A DNA stretch of 64,000 bases from Elusimicrobiota bacterium (GTDB lineage Bacteria > Elusimicrobiota > Elusimicrobia > UBA1565 > UBA9628). This document shows, piece by piece, positions 1 through 7,579 of this stretch; position 1 is the first letter of the stretch, and each line of letters begins with the position of its first letter. Under the pieces are notes generated by a model that saw only the letters and a program-made list of their open reading frames with translations, made no database searches and was not told where the DNA came from. The position numbers and the translations under genes were made by a program. The stretch is from positions 1-64,000 of the forward strand of contig JACPFR010000024.1 of assembly GCA_016182905.1 (NCBI GenBank), read 5' to 3'.

Positions 1-497
1 CAAGTCACGGCGTTCTTATCCTTGGCGTCAGCGCCCAGCGCCGTTACGCGGCCCTTCGCGTCGGTGTCGGCCCACAAGGGTTTCTCGTCGTCGACGTGTG
101 ATGTTAAAGCCAGCCCGGCGGCCGCCTTCGCCGTGCGGCATCCCTTGATGAAGCGCGCGACGTCCTCGGGCCGGATCAGGGCGTCCACAGTGCTCACCAC
201 GAACTCCTCTTCCGTTTCCGCCAGCCGGAGGGACACCAGCCGGAAGGACTCGAAAGAGGAGGCGGTATCCGCCGTCACGAAATCGAAATCCACGTCGGGG
301 AAAGCCGCCGTGAGATAGGGGGCGACCTCGCCCCCGCGCGTGTTCGTCAAAACGACGATGTCTTCGCACCCGGACGAGCGCAATCCGGCGACCACCCAAT
401 AGATGAGCGGCTTCGCCGCGATCATTATCATCGGCTTGATCGCGGGCAAACGGCTCAGGCGCGAGCCCTCGCCGGCGGCGATGATCGCGGCCTTCAT
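1..497 (-). CDS. sugar-phosphate nucleotidyltransferase, 3' end cut off by window edge
   Basis: The first 165 residues are visible; the C-terminus lies outside the window. The N-terminus reads MKAAIIAAGEGSRLSRLP, the nucleotide-binding signature of the NTP-transferase fold (GxGxRL), followed by KPMIMIAAKPLIYW, which matches the KPxxPxxxKPLI stretch that holds the conserved lysine. A later VVSTVDALI segment is where the family has its metal-binding Asp. These enzymes condense an NTP with a sugar 1-phosphate (or similar alcohol phosphate) to make an activated sugar; the exact substrate cannot be told. ATG at 497 overlaps the stop of the upstream HAD gene (ATGA), so the two are co-transcribed and may act on related phosphorylated sugars. 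Confidence 0.85.
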   Translation of the reverse strand, partial: MKAAIIAAGEGSRLSRLPAIKPMIMIAAKPLIYWVVAGLRSSGCEDIVVLTNTRGGEVAPYLTAAFPDVDFDFVTADTASSFESFRLVSLRLAETEEEFVVSTVDALIRPEDVARFIKGCRTAKAAAGLALTSHVDDEKPLWADTDAKGRVTALGADAKDKNAVT

Positions 498-1159
498 CCG
501 AGGACGGCCTCGAGGTCGGCGACCGAGCGGATGGTCCAGTCCTGGCCGGCGTCGGGCGCCGTGTCGGCGGCCGAGATGAGGGCCCGCTTCATCCCGACGC
601 CTTCGGCGCCCTTCATGTCGCGCTTGATCGAGTCGCCGACCATGACGCAGTCCGCCGGATCCGCGCCGACGGCCTTCGCGGCGTGGAGGAAGATCGCGGC
701 CTCGGGCTTGATCACCCCGAGCACCCCGGAGTCGGCCACGACCGAGAAGTAAGGACGCAGGCCCTCGGCCGCGAGCAAGCCGTCGAGGTTGCCGTAGAAA
801 TTGGACACGACGCCGAGCCGGTAGCGCGCGGAGAGGCGGGCGAGCACGGGGGTCAGGCGCTTGAACTGGCCGCGGCAGTCGGCGACGAAACGGTCCGTGA
901 TGGGATCGATGAGGCCGCCCCGCTCCGGGGCCACGGCTCTGACGACGTCCTCGACCTGCAAGCGCACGGTCTGCGCGAGGTCCAGGCCTTTGAGCGCGTG
1001 GCGGGCGTGCAGGTTGTCGTCCGAATCGTAGAAGGCGCGCTCGAGCCGTTCCTGAGGCACGTTCAAGCCGGCTTCCTTATAAAGGGGGAGGAAGCGCTCG
1101 AGCCAGGTGGTTCCATCGGCGTCGAGGGTCCCCCCATAGTCGAACAGCAGGGACTTCAT
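494..1159 (-). CDS. HAD-superfamily hydrolase (haloacid dehalogenase-like phosphatase)
   Basis: A 221-residue cytoplasmic HAD hydrolase. Motif I is LLFDYGGTLDADG (nucleophile Asp near residue 7; the usual second Asp at +2 is Gly, as in dehalogenase-like and some phosphatase branches). Motif II is VVSNF (Ser), motif III the Lys of GVIKPEAAIF, and motif IV VMVGDSIKRDMKGAEGVGM with the acidic pair around GDS...D. A helical cap domain fits between motifs I and II (about residues 15-90), the C1-cap arrangement. It probably dephosphorylates a small phosphorylated metabolite; the substrate is unknown. It is first in an operon with the nucleotidyltransferase (4-nt overlap). Its start codon follows a -10 box by exactly 6 nt, so it is probably translated from a leaderless mRNA. 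Confidence 0.85.
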   Translation of the reverse strand: MKSLLFDYGGTLDADGTTWLERFLPLYKEAGLNVPQERLERAFYDSDDNLHARHALKGLDLAQTVRLQVEDVVRAVAPERGGLIDPITDRFVADCRGQFKRLTPVLARLSARYRLGVVSNFYGNLDGLLAAEGLRPYFSVVADSGVLGVIKPEAAIFLHAAKAVGADPADCVMVGDSIKRDMKGAEGVGMKRALISAADTAPDAGQDWTIRSVADLEAVLG

Positions 1160-1165
1160 ATTCAG

Positions 1166-1171
1166 ATTGTA
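1166..1171 (-). promoter_or_regulatory. -10 box TACAAT, leaderless promoter of the HAD gene
   Basis: On the minus strand TACAAT is followed by six bases (CTGAAT) and then the ATG at 1159. Transcription would start at or within a base or two of the ATG and there is no Shine-Dalgarno sequence. Confidence 0.6.
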
Positions 1172-1224
1172 CTAAATAGCGTGAACGGGGCACGGGCGCG
1201 TCCAGGCCCTTAAAATGTCAGGCC

Positions 1225-1253
1225 TTGACAATGACTGGCAAACCTGTTATAAA
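1225..1253 (+). promoter_or_regulatory. sigma-70 promoter of the pil operon
   Basis: TTGACA (1225-1230), a 17-nt spacer, and TATAAA (1248-1253). This is the best match to the housekeeping consensus in the window and faces pilM. Transcription is expected to start near 1260, giving a leader of about 105 nt. Confidence 0.8.
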
Positions 1254-1264
1254 TCCGTGCCGCA

Positions 1265-1322
1265 CAAAAAACGCGCCGAGTCCGACCTCCCGGGGAATAC
1301 GGGGGGGCGTCGGCGCTTTTTT
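1265..1322 (+). terminator. terminator-like hairpin in the pil operon leader (possible attenuator)
   Basis: An A6 run and GCGCCGA (1273-1279) can pair with TCGGCGC (1310-1316) and the following T6 run; one bulged C interrupts an otherwise 13-bp stem, and an inner CCTCCC/GGGGGG pairing can close the loop. It has the shape of an intrinsic terminator but lies only about 5-10 nt after the predicted start of transcription and 40 nt before pilM. It therefore cannot terminate an upstream plus-strand gene (the upstream gene runs the other way). It may attenuate the pil operon. A bidirectional insulating role is an alternative. Confidence 0.6.
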
Positions 1323-1364
1323 ATCGGCCGGTTGGGCGGTTGAGCGTGATTTTTAAGGAGATAA

Positions 1365-2507
1365 ATGCCTAAAATCGAGGAGGTCAAGGAGAAGCTCGGA
1401 GCCCTCAAGGGGCTCGCCGAGATGTTCCTCGGCCCCAAGGACGTCGTCGGCATCGACGTCGGCTCCTATGCGGTCAAGATCGTCCACTTCAAGCTCGAGG
1501 CCGGCGTGTACCAGCTCAAGGCCTGGGGCCATCTGCCCCTCGGCGCGAAAGCGGACGCGGGTCCCGACGAGAAGAAGGCGGCCGTGATCAACGCGCTGCG
1601 CGCCTTCTTCATCGAGAAGGGCGTCAAGGTCAAGGAGATCGCGACCTCCCTGTCCGGCAACGCCGTGATCGTGCGCTACGTCAAGTTCCCGCGCCTGACC
1701 AAGGTGGAGCTCATGTCGACCTTGGCCACCGAGGCCGAGCCGTTCATCCCTTTCGACATCAACGAAGTCCAGCTCGGCTTCCACATCCTCAGCGAGATCG
1801 TCGAGGACGGCCAGAAGAAGATGGAGACCGTGCTCGTCGCGGCCAAGCGCGAGCTCGTCGTCCAGCGCCTCGAGATCCTGCAGGGCGCCGGTCTGACCCC
1901 CGCGATCATCGACGTGGACAGCTTCGCCCTCGAGAACGTCCATGAGAAGACCCGCGACGCGAAGGAAGGCCCCGGCGCGACGCTCTACCTCAATATCGGC
2001 CACATGGTGACGAACCTGTCGATCGTAGAGAACGGGGTCACGCGCGTGGTGCGCGACATGTTCATCGCCGGCAACACGATGACGAAGGCGATCATGAAGG
2101 CCTTCCAGTGCGACGCCGCCAAGGCCGAGGAGCTCAAGCACTCGCGCGGCGTGTTCGTCGATCCCGCGGAGAAGGAGAAGGCCCTCGCCGACGGCGATCG
2201 CGACGGCCTCGGCGTGTCCCAGGCCGTCGGCCAGGTCGCGCGCGACCTCGTCGCCGAGGTCCACCGCTCCGTCGACTTCTACCTTTCGCAGGGGCCGGAC
2301 CGCTCGATCGGCCGCATCATGCTCACGGGCGGCACCGCGCGCCTCAAGAACCTCGACAAGCACCTCGCGCAGGAGCTGAAGGTCCCCGTGTCCGCGCTCA
2401 ACCCCTTCACGCTCGCCAAGGGCGGAGACGCCGTACCGGAGGCCCTGGCCCCATCGTTCGGCGTCGCGGCGGGGCTCGCGCTCCGTTCGAACCGGGACTG
2501 GGAATAG
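1365..2507 (+). CDS. pilM: type IV pilus assembly protein PilM
   Basis: A 380-residue actin-like ATPase of the cytoplasmic side of the type IV pilus inner-membrane platform. The N-terminal motif VVGIDVGSYAVKIV (about residues 28-41) is the phosphate-1 loop of the FtsA/PilM fold, and VMLTGG-like IMLTGGTARLKNL (about 320-333) is the adenosine loop. PilM binds the short cytoplasmic tail of PilN (typically INLLP-like), and the next gene has IKINLVP at its N-terminus, consistent with a matched pair. About 27 residues precede the actin-like core, a little more than usual. The start is set by AAGGAG 4 nt before ATG. First gene of a pilM-N-O-P-Q operon. Confidence 0.95.
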   Translation: MPKIEEVKEKLGALKGLAEMFLGPKDVVGIDVGSYAVKIVHFKLEAGVYQLKAWGHLPLGAKADAGPDEKKAAVINALRAFFIEKGVKVKEIATSLSGNAVIVRYVKFPRLTKVELMSTLATEAEPFIPFDINEVQLGFHILSEIVEDGQKKMETVLVAAKRELVVQRLEILQGAGLTPAIIDVDSFALENVHEKTRDAKEGPGATLYLNIGHMVTNLSIVENGVTRVVRDMFIAGNTMTKAIMKAFQCDAAKAEELKHSRGVFVDPAEKEKALADGDRDGLGVSQAVGQVARDLVAEVHRSVDFYLSQGPDRSIGRIMLTGGTARLKNLDKHLAQELKVPVSALNPFTLAKGGDAVPEALAPSFGVAAGLALRSNRDWE

Positions 2508-2514
2508 CGCCGCC

Positions 2515-3057
2515 ATGATCAAGATCAACCTCGTACCCGCGGAGATCCTCGCCAAGGCCAAGCAGCGCCAGCTGCTGCTCCAGGCGTCCGTCATCGGCGG
2601 CTTGATGGCCCTGGTGCTCGTCCTCGTCTCCTTCGGGCACTGGTACGGCAAGCGTTCCCTGGAGAGGGACCTCGCCACGAACGAGGCCGAGCTCAAGCGT
2701 CTCGACCGCGTCGTCAAGCAGGTCGAGGAGCTCGAGAAGGCGGCTGCCGCCGTGCGCGCGCGTCTCGGCGTGATCGAGGACCTCCTGCTCGGGCGCGCCT
2801 TCTACCCCATCTTCATGTCCGAGTTCGCCCGCTCGGTCCCGGCGGGCATCAAGGTCAATTCGATGGGCACGGCGGCGGTGACGCCCGGCACCATCAAGCT
2901 CCTCATCAGCGGCGTCGCGAACTCCAACGAGGACATCGCGGCCTGGGTGAAGACCCTGGAGAAGAACCCCAAGTTCGGCCTGATCGAGCTCGGGGCCGTG
3001 ACCGTGTCCGGGACGTCGTACAACTTCGGGATGACGGCGACGTACACGAGCAAATAA
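2515..3057 (+). CDS. pilN: type IV pilus assembly protein PilN
   Basis: A 180-residue bitopic inner-membrane protein. It begins MIKINLVPAEIL, the conserved PilM-binding cytoplasmic motif, followed by a transmembrane segment at about residues 24-44 (VIGGLMALVLVLVSF), a coiled coil (about 50-90, Glu/Lys/Arg-rich) and a small periplasmic ferredoxin-like domain (about 95-180). PilN dimerises with PilO to form the alignment complex linking the PilM platform to the PilP/PilQ secretin. It lies 7 nt after pilM and ends 1 nt before pilO. Confidence 0.93.
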   Translation: MIKINLVPAEILAKAKQRQLLLQASVIGGLMALVLVLVSFGHWYGKRSLERDLATNEAELKRLDRVVKQVEELEKAAAAVRARLGVIEDLLLGRAFYPIFMSEFARSVPAGIKVNSMGTAAVTPGTIKLLISGVANSNEDIAAWVKTLEKNPKFGLIELGAVTVSGTSYNFGMTATYTSK

Positions 3058-3058
3058 C

Positions 3059-3604
3059 ATGGCCATGCAGCTCACGAAACAGCAGCAGCAGTACCTCGGC
3101 GCGGGCGCCGTGCTGTTCGTCGTCTTCATCGGCCTCTACGTCAAGTTCTTCTGGCTCCCGATCGCTCAGGCCAAGGCCGAGGCGGCCGCGAAGATCGAGG
3201 AGATCGAGGCCAAGATCGCGAAGGCCAAGCAGCAGGCGGCCCGTCTCGAGCGCCTGCAGGCCGAGATCGCGAGCCTCAACGAGCGGGCGGCCGAGGCCGA
3301 GAAGCGCCTGCCCAAGACGAAGTCCGTTCCCGACATCCTGCTCACGCTCTCCGCGCTCGCGCAGAAGAACCGCGTCATCATCCAGAGCTTCGCGCCCGGG
3401 CCGATGAGGAGCCAGACCTATTTCATCGAGCTGCAGTACCCGCTGGCGGTGCGCGGCTCGTATCACAACGTCGGCCGGTTCCTTGCCGCCCTTTCACTGG
3501 AGGAACGCATCTTCAACATCAGCAACGTGAGCTACCCGGCGGCGGACGGGACCGGAGACATGATCGTGACCTTCACCCTGCTCTCCTACCAGTATAAAGG
3601 ATGA
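3059..3604 (+). CDS. pilO: type IV pilus assembly protein PilO
   Basis: A 181-residue bitopic inner-membrane protein with one transmembrane segment (about residues 13-33), a long Ala/Glu/Lys coiled coil (about 36-88) and a C-terminal periplasmic domain. This is the PilO architecture: it partners PilN and contacts PilP. The segment with IELQYPLAVRGSYHNVGRFLAAL matches the PilO consensus around the V-x-G-xYH turn. Its 3' end overlaps the next gene by 4 nt (ATGA). The function follows from family and gene order; the primary sequence of this family is poorly conserved. Confidence 0.92.
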   Translation: MAMQLTKQQQQYLGAGAVLFVVFIGLYVKFFWLPIAQAKAEAAAKIEEIEAKIAKAKQQAARLERLQAEIASLNERAAEAEKRLPKTKSVPDILLTLSALAQKNRVIIQSFAPGPMRSQTYFIELQYPLAVRGSYHNVGRFLAALSLEERIFNISNVSYPAADGTGDMIVTFTLLSYQYKG

Positions 3605-4101
3605 CGACCATTTCCCTCGTTTTACTCCTTGCGACGGCCGGTCCCGCATTCGCCGCGCCGGCGGCGAACGTTTCCGTTGTAGCCGTGGCGCCTTCGACGG
3701 CGTCCGCGCATATGCCGATCGGCACCTCGACCCAGACGGTCTCGAGCATCTACACGGGCGACCGGGTGCGCGATCCCTTCCTGCCCGCCGCGATGGGAGG
3801 CTCCCGCTCCGTCCGGAGGGAGGACGCGAAGTCCGAAGGCCCCGAGGTCGTGGACATCCACGGCATGACCTTGCGCGGCATCATGAAGGACCCGAAGATC
3901 GACTACGCCCTGTTCACGGCGGAAACGGGGGGGACCTACCTCCTGCGCGGGGGCAAGCTCTACAACGAACGCAACAAGGCGGTCCCGGGCATCACCGGAG
4001 CGATCAAGCTCAAGCAGAAGACCGTGGAGCTCGTCACGCTCGACAAGGACGTCCAGGTGTTCCGTCTCGGCGAGGACGAAAAGGAAAAGGAGAAGCCGTA
4101 G
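3601..4101 (+). CDS. pilP: PilP-like type IV pilus periplasmic protein
   Basis: A 166-residue exported protein in the pilP position. It has a short hydrophobic leader (about residues 1-18, ending AFA) without a lipobox cysteine, so it is not an obvious lipoprotein, unlike classical PilP. After a low-complexity linker it carries the DPFLP motif (RDPFLPA, about 58-64) that is typical of PilP, then a small beta-rich domain (about 90-160: GIMKDPKIDYALFT...YLLRGGKLY). PilP connects PilN/PilO to the N0 domain of the secretin. It overlaps pilO by 4 nt and lies 13 nt before pilQ. Assignment rests on the motif, size and synteny. Confidence 0.8.
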   Translation: MTTISLVLLLATAGPAFAAPAANVSVVAVAPSTASAHMPIGTSTQTVSSIYTGDRVRDPFLPAAMGGSRSVRREDAKSEGPEVVDIHGMTLRGIMKDPKIDYALFTAETGGTYLLRGGKLYNERNKAVPGITGAIKLKQKTVELVTLDKDVQVFRLGEDEKEKEKP

Positions 4102-4114
4102 CCGCGGAGAATCT

Positions 4115-6199
4115 ATGATCAATCAACAGATGAAGAAGGCCCTGTCCGCGGCGCTCGCCGTCATCCTCGCGGTCCCCGGGGGCGTCGCCCCCGCGCTCGC
4201 GGCCGACGCGGCCCCGGCTCCGGCCGTCTTCCAGGGCGTCGAAGTCACCGACGACATGGTCACGATCAAGCTCAGCACCGCCGTGCTGTACAACAGCTTC
4301 CTGACGCAGACGCCTCCCCGCCTCGTGATGGAGCTCCTCGACACCAAGCACGAAGGGCCGACCCAGTCCGCCAAGGGCAAGGGCTCGTTCCTCTCCGGCG
4401 TGCGCTCGAGCCAGTTCGAGAAGTCGCCGCGCCTGATCACCCGCGTCGTGATGGATCTCGTCAAGATGGCCGGCTATAAGGTCGCCACGACCAAGTACGG
4501 CCTGTCCGTGCAGATCGTCGGCTCGGTCGGCGACGGGCCCGAGGCGGCCGCCGCCCCGAAGGCTCCCGCCGCCGCGCCCGCTCCCAAGCTTCCCGCCGTC
4601 AAGCCCGTCGTCGCCAAGCGCGCGGCAGCCGCCGCGGCTCCGGCTCCGGCGCCCGCGTCCGCCGCGCCGGCGGCGAACGTCCCCGTTACGGCCGCGTCCG
4701 CGCCGGCGCCCGAACCCGCGCCCAAGGCGAAGCCTCTCGGCAACATCTCCGCCGCGCAGGCCATGCGCCGAGCGGGCCTCGACAAGACGATGACCACCGA
4801 ACTCGCGGCTTCCGCGCAGTCTTCCGACATCACGAAGACCAAGTCCGAGGACCCCGTCGACGAGGACGAGGACGTCGCGCGGCGCGCGCCCGGAGGGCGC
4901 ATCTTCCGGGACATCATGAGCCGCCTGCCGCGCGACATCGTCACGCTCGATTTCGACAACACCGACATCCGCGACGTCATCCGCCTCCTCGCGGCCAAGG
5001 CCAAGATCAACATCGTCTTCGGACCCGACGTCTCCGGCTCGTTGACCCTGCATCTGACGGACGTCCCCTTCAACGAGGCGTTCCGGACCGCCCTGTCGAT
5101 GATGAAGCTGACGACCGACCAGGTCGGCGACAACATCCTGCGCGTGATCACCCCGGCCGAGCTCACCAAGCAGCGCACGACCTCGACGGCGATCACGAAG
5201 GTCTACGTCCTGAACTACGCGAAGGCCGCCGAGGTCAAGGCGACGATCGACTCGGTGCGCTCCGCCGAGGGCCGCGGCGGCAGCTCGACCGCGGACATCA
5301 AGACGAACACCTTGATCGTGACCGACTCCCTCGAGGGCCAGCTGTCCACGGAGAACCTCATCTCGCAGATGGACCAGCGCCCGCGCCAGGTCCTCATCGA
5401 GACGAAGATCGTCGAGATCAACGCCAACTCCGGCCTCAACTACGGCGTGCAGTGGGACTACCAGGGCGTCCAGCGCGGCAAGATCGCCGGCCAGATGGGG
5501 ACCAGCCTGATCGGCACGACCGTCAGCCCGGTCAAGTCGGCGAGCCCCACCTTGCCTCCTCTCGACGCGAACGCGACCATCGCCGAGGGCCTCGGCGCGT
5601 CCGGCCGCGGCACCGGCGTGGCGCTCGCCGCCGACCGCGTGTTCGGCGCCCTGACCCTGGGCCGCATCACGAACAACTTCATCCTCAACGCGACTTTGAC
5701 CGCGGCGGCATCCGAGGGCAAGGCGAAGATCCTGTCCGAGCCGAAGATCGCCACGCTCAACAACCAGCCCGCCAACATCAACGTCACGACGCAGATCCCC
5801 TACGTGACCTCGAACGTGGCCTCGACCGGCGTGCAGACTCAGACGGTGAGCTACGTGACCACCGGCATCCAGCTGACGGTCACGCCGAGCATCAACGCCG
5901 ACGGCCGCATCACGCTCCAGGTCAACCCGAACGTGAGCCAGCCCTCGGCGACGGCCGCCGCGAGCAGCACGGGCGCGCCCGCCGTCGACGCGCGCACGGC
6001 CAACACGACCGTGCTCGTGCGCGACGGCGAGACGATCGTGATCGGCGGCCTCATCACCGACACGCTTCAGGACACGATCTCCAAGGTCCCCCTGCTCGGC
6101 GACATCCCGATCCTGGGCTGGCTGTTCAAGAAGAAGACCAAGACCCGCGTCCGCGCGGAGCTCCTGATCTTCGTGACGACGAGAATCCTGCCCGACTAG
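4115..6199 (+). CDS. pilQ: type IV pilus secretin PilQ
   Basis: A 694-residue outer-membrane secretin through which the pilus leaves the cell. In order: signal peptide (about 1-30, ending ALAA); one AMIN peptidoglycan-binding domain (about 40-140); an Ala/Pro-rich linker (about 145-210); an STN/N0 domain (about 275-345, LDFDNTDIRDVIRLL); an N1/NolW domain (VYVLNYAKAAEVKATI, about 362-430); and the secretin core, with VPLLGDIPILGWLFKKK and LLIFVTTRIL at the C-terminal end (about 655-692). GGAG lies 7 nt before the ATG. Only one AMIN domain is visible, whereas many PilQ proteins have two. Last gene of the pil operon. Confidence 0.95.
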   Translation: MINQQMKKALSAALAVILAVPGGVAPALAADAAPAPAVFQGVEVTDDMVTIKLSTAVLYNSFLTQTPPRLVMELLDTKHEGPTQSAKGKGSFLSGVRSSQFEKSPRLITRVVMDLVKMAGYKVATTKYGLSVQIVGSVGDGPEAAAAPKAPAAAPAPKLPAVKPVVAKRAAAAAAPAPAPASAAPAANVPVTAASAPAPEPAPKAKPLGNISAAQAMRRAGLDKTMTTELAASAQSSDITKTKSEDPVDEDEDVARRAPGGRIFRDIMSRLPRDIVTLDFDNTDIRDVIRLLAAKAKINIVFGPDVSGSLTLHLTDVPFNEAFRTALSMMKLTTDQVGDNILRVITPAELTKQRTTSTAITKVYVLNYAKAAEVKATIDSVRSAEGRGGSSTADIKTNTLIVTDSLEGQLSTENLISQMDQRPRQVLIETKIVEINANSGLNYGVQWDYQGVQRGKIAGQMGTSLIGTTVSPVKSASPTLPPLDANATIAEGLGASGRGTGVALAADRVFGALTLGRITNNFILNATLTAAASEGKAKILSEPKIATLNNQPANINVTTQIPYVTSNVASTGVQTQTVSYVTTGIQLTVTPSINADGRITLQVNPNVSQPSATAAASSTGAPAVDARTANTTVLVRDGETIVIGGLITDTLQDTISKVPLLGDIPILGWLFKKKTKTRVRAELLIFVTTRILPD

Positions 6200-6205
6200 G
6201 CTTAA

Positions 6206-7579
6206 GTGCTCGCCGGCCTGGTCGGTTCCGTCGTCGCCTCGGGGCTTCTCCTGCGAGGGGCGTGGGACCTCTGGGCCCAGTCCCTGGTCCTCCTCGGCCT
6301 CCTGGCGGCCGGCGCGGCCTGGCTGTGCGCCCGCCTCGCCTCGGGCTGGCTTCCCCGTCCCGATCCGCGCACCCTCTCCTGGGCCGCCGCGCTGGCCGCG
6401 CTCTCCGGCTTGTCCGCGTGGGCGAGCCCGGTTCCCGCTTACTCCCGCCCGGCCTGGGCCGCGGCGGCCGCGGGGCTCGCGCTGTTTCCGCTCATCTCCG
6501 TGCTCGATGCCGAGGGACGCGAGCGCGTCGAGCGCTTCCTGCGGGCCGCGGGCTGGGTCCTGGTCCTGCTCGCCTTCTATCAGCGGCTGCAAGGCGAGAC
6601 CCGCCCGGCCGCGTCCTTCCTCAATCAGAACGCGTTCGCCGGGGCGATCCTCCTGCTGCTTCCCGTCACCGCGCGCGCGGGGGACTGGGCGCTGGCCGCG
6701 GGGCTGCTCGCGTGCCTGTGGTGGACGCGGTCGGTCGGAGCGTGGCTCGGCCTGTCGGTCGCGCTGATCCTGCACCGGCGGGCGGTGGGCGCGGTCGCCT
6801 TCTGGCTCGGCTCCAGCGCGGGCTTCGTCGGCCTCGTCGCGGCCTACGCCAAGATCCAGTCGCCGGAGACTTTGCACCGCGTCGAGTGGTGGAAGGCGGC
6901 GTGGCGCATGGCCGCGTCGGCGCGCTGGCTCGGCCTCGGACCCGGCTCGTACGCCTACGCGCTGCCGGCGCACGCCCCGGTCCGCCCCGACCTGTCGACC
7001 TTGTTCGCCCACCAGCATTTTCTCGAGACGGCGGCGGAGCGGGGCTGGCCGTATCTACTCCTGTGGATCGTCGGGCTCGTCTTGCTCCTCAAGCCCGCTC
7101 CCGCGGGGCGGCGTTTCGGCCCGGCGGCGGCGCTGATCCACGGCCTCGTCGATTACGCGCTCTCCGTGCCGGGGGTGTTCTGGCTTTTCTGCGCGTCGAC
7201 GGCGCTCGCGACGCCGGACTCGGGACGCTCCGTCAACGTCCCGCTGCGTTGGCGGCCCGTCCTGTGCGCCGTCGTCCTCGCCGCCGCCTCCGTGTCGGGA
7301 GTCTTCGTCTGGCGCGGCTGGTCGGCCGACCGCCTGCGGGCGCGGGCGGTCTTCGCGATCCGCGAAGGTCGCCTCGACGACGCGGCCGATATGCTCGCGG
7401 CCTCCGAGACGCTGTCGCCTCATCCCGAGGCCGCGCGCTACCGGGCCGAGCTCGCGCTGATCCGCGGCGGGCGGACCGAGGAGGCCGCCGCGCACCTGGC
7501 GCGCGCGATCGCCCTCGACCCCTACCGCGCCTCGAACCGGGCCATGCTGGCGACCTTGAAGGAGCCGCATGAACGCTGA
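6206..7579 (+). CDS. O-antigen ligase/polymerase-like membrane protein with C-terminal TPR-like tail
   Basis: A 457-residue polytopic inner-membrane protein. Roughly ten hydrophobic segments are seen in the first 370 residues, with the larger periplasmic loop expected of the Wzy/WaaL fold holding PxSxxR-like ASARWLGLGPGSYAYALP and the later AHQHFLETAAERGW (the H-N/H-x-E-type motif of Wzy_C). The C-terminal 80 residues (FAIREGRLDDAADMLAASETL... ) look like two or three TPR helices. It would polymerise repeat units or join a glycan to its acceptor on the periplasmic face. GTG start at 6206, 6 nt after pilQ, so possibly read through from the pil operon; it overlaps the next gene by 11 nt. Confidence 0.75.
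   Translation: MLAGLVGSVVASGLLLRGAWDLWAQSLVLLGLLAAGAAWLCARLASGWLPRPDPRTLSWAAALAALSGLSAWASPVPAYSRPAWAAAAAGLALFPLISVLDAEGRERVERFLRAAGWVLVLLAFYQRLQGETRPAASFLNQNAFAGAILLLLPVTARAGDWALAAGLLACLWWTRSVGAWLGLSVALILHRRAVGAVAFWLGSSAGFVGLVAAYAKIQSPETLHRVEWWKAAWRMAASARWLGLGPGSYAYALPAHAPVRPDLSTLFAHQHFLETAAERGWPYLLLWIVGLVLLLKPAPAGRRFGPAAALIHGLVDYALSVPGVFWLFCASTALATPDSGRSVNVPLRWRPVLCAVVLAAASVSGVFVWRGWSADRLRARAVFAIREGRLDDAADMLAASETLSPHPEAARYRAELALIRGGRTEEAAAHLARAIALDPYRASNRAMLATLKEPHER

Noticed and set aside
1260-1364. The pilM leader as a c-di-GMP, SAM or fluoride riboswitch
   Set aside because: The leader is too short before the hairpin and lacks the conserved core bases of those classes as I know them. Only a terminator-shaped hairpin can be supported.
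4034-7018. A 994-codon minus-strand open frame opposite pilQ and the ligase gene
   Set aside because: It is a shadow of GC-rich codon bias: antisense to strongly conserved genes and made of Arg/Gly/Ala/Asp-rich low-complexity sequence. The same holds for long antisense frames at 38223-41183 and 43399-46080.
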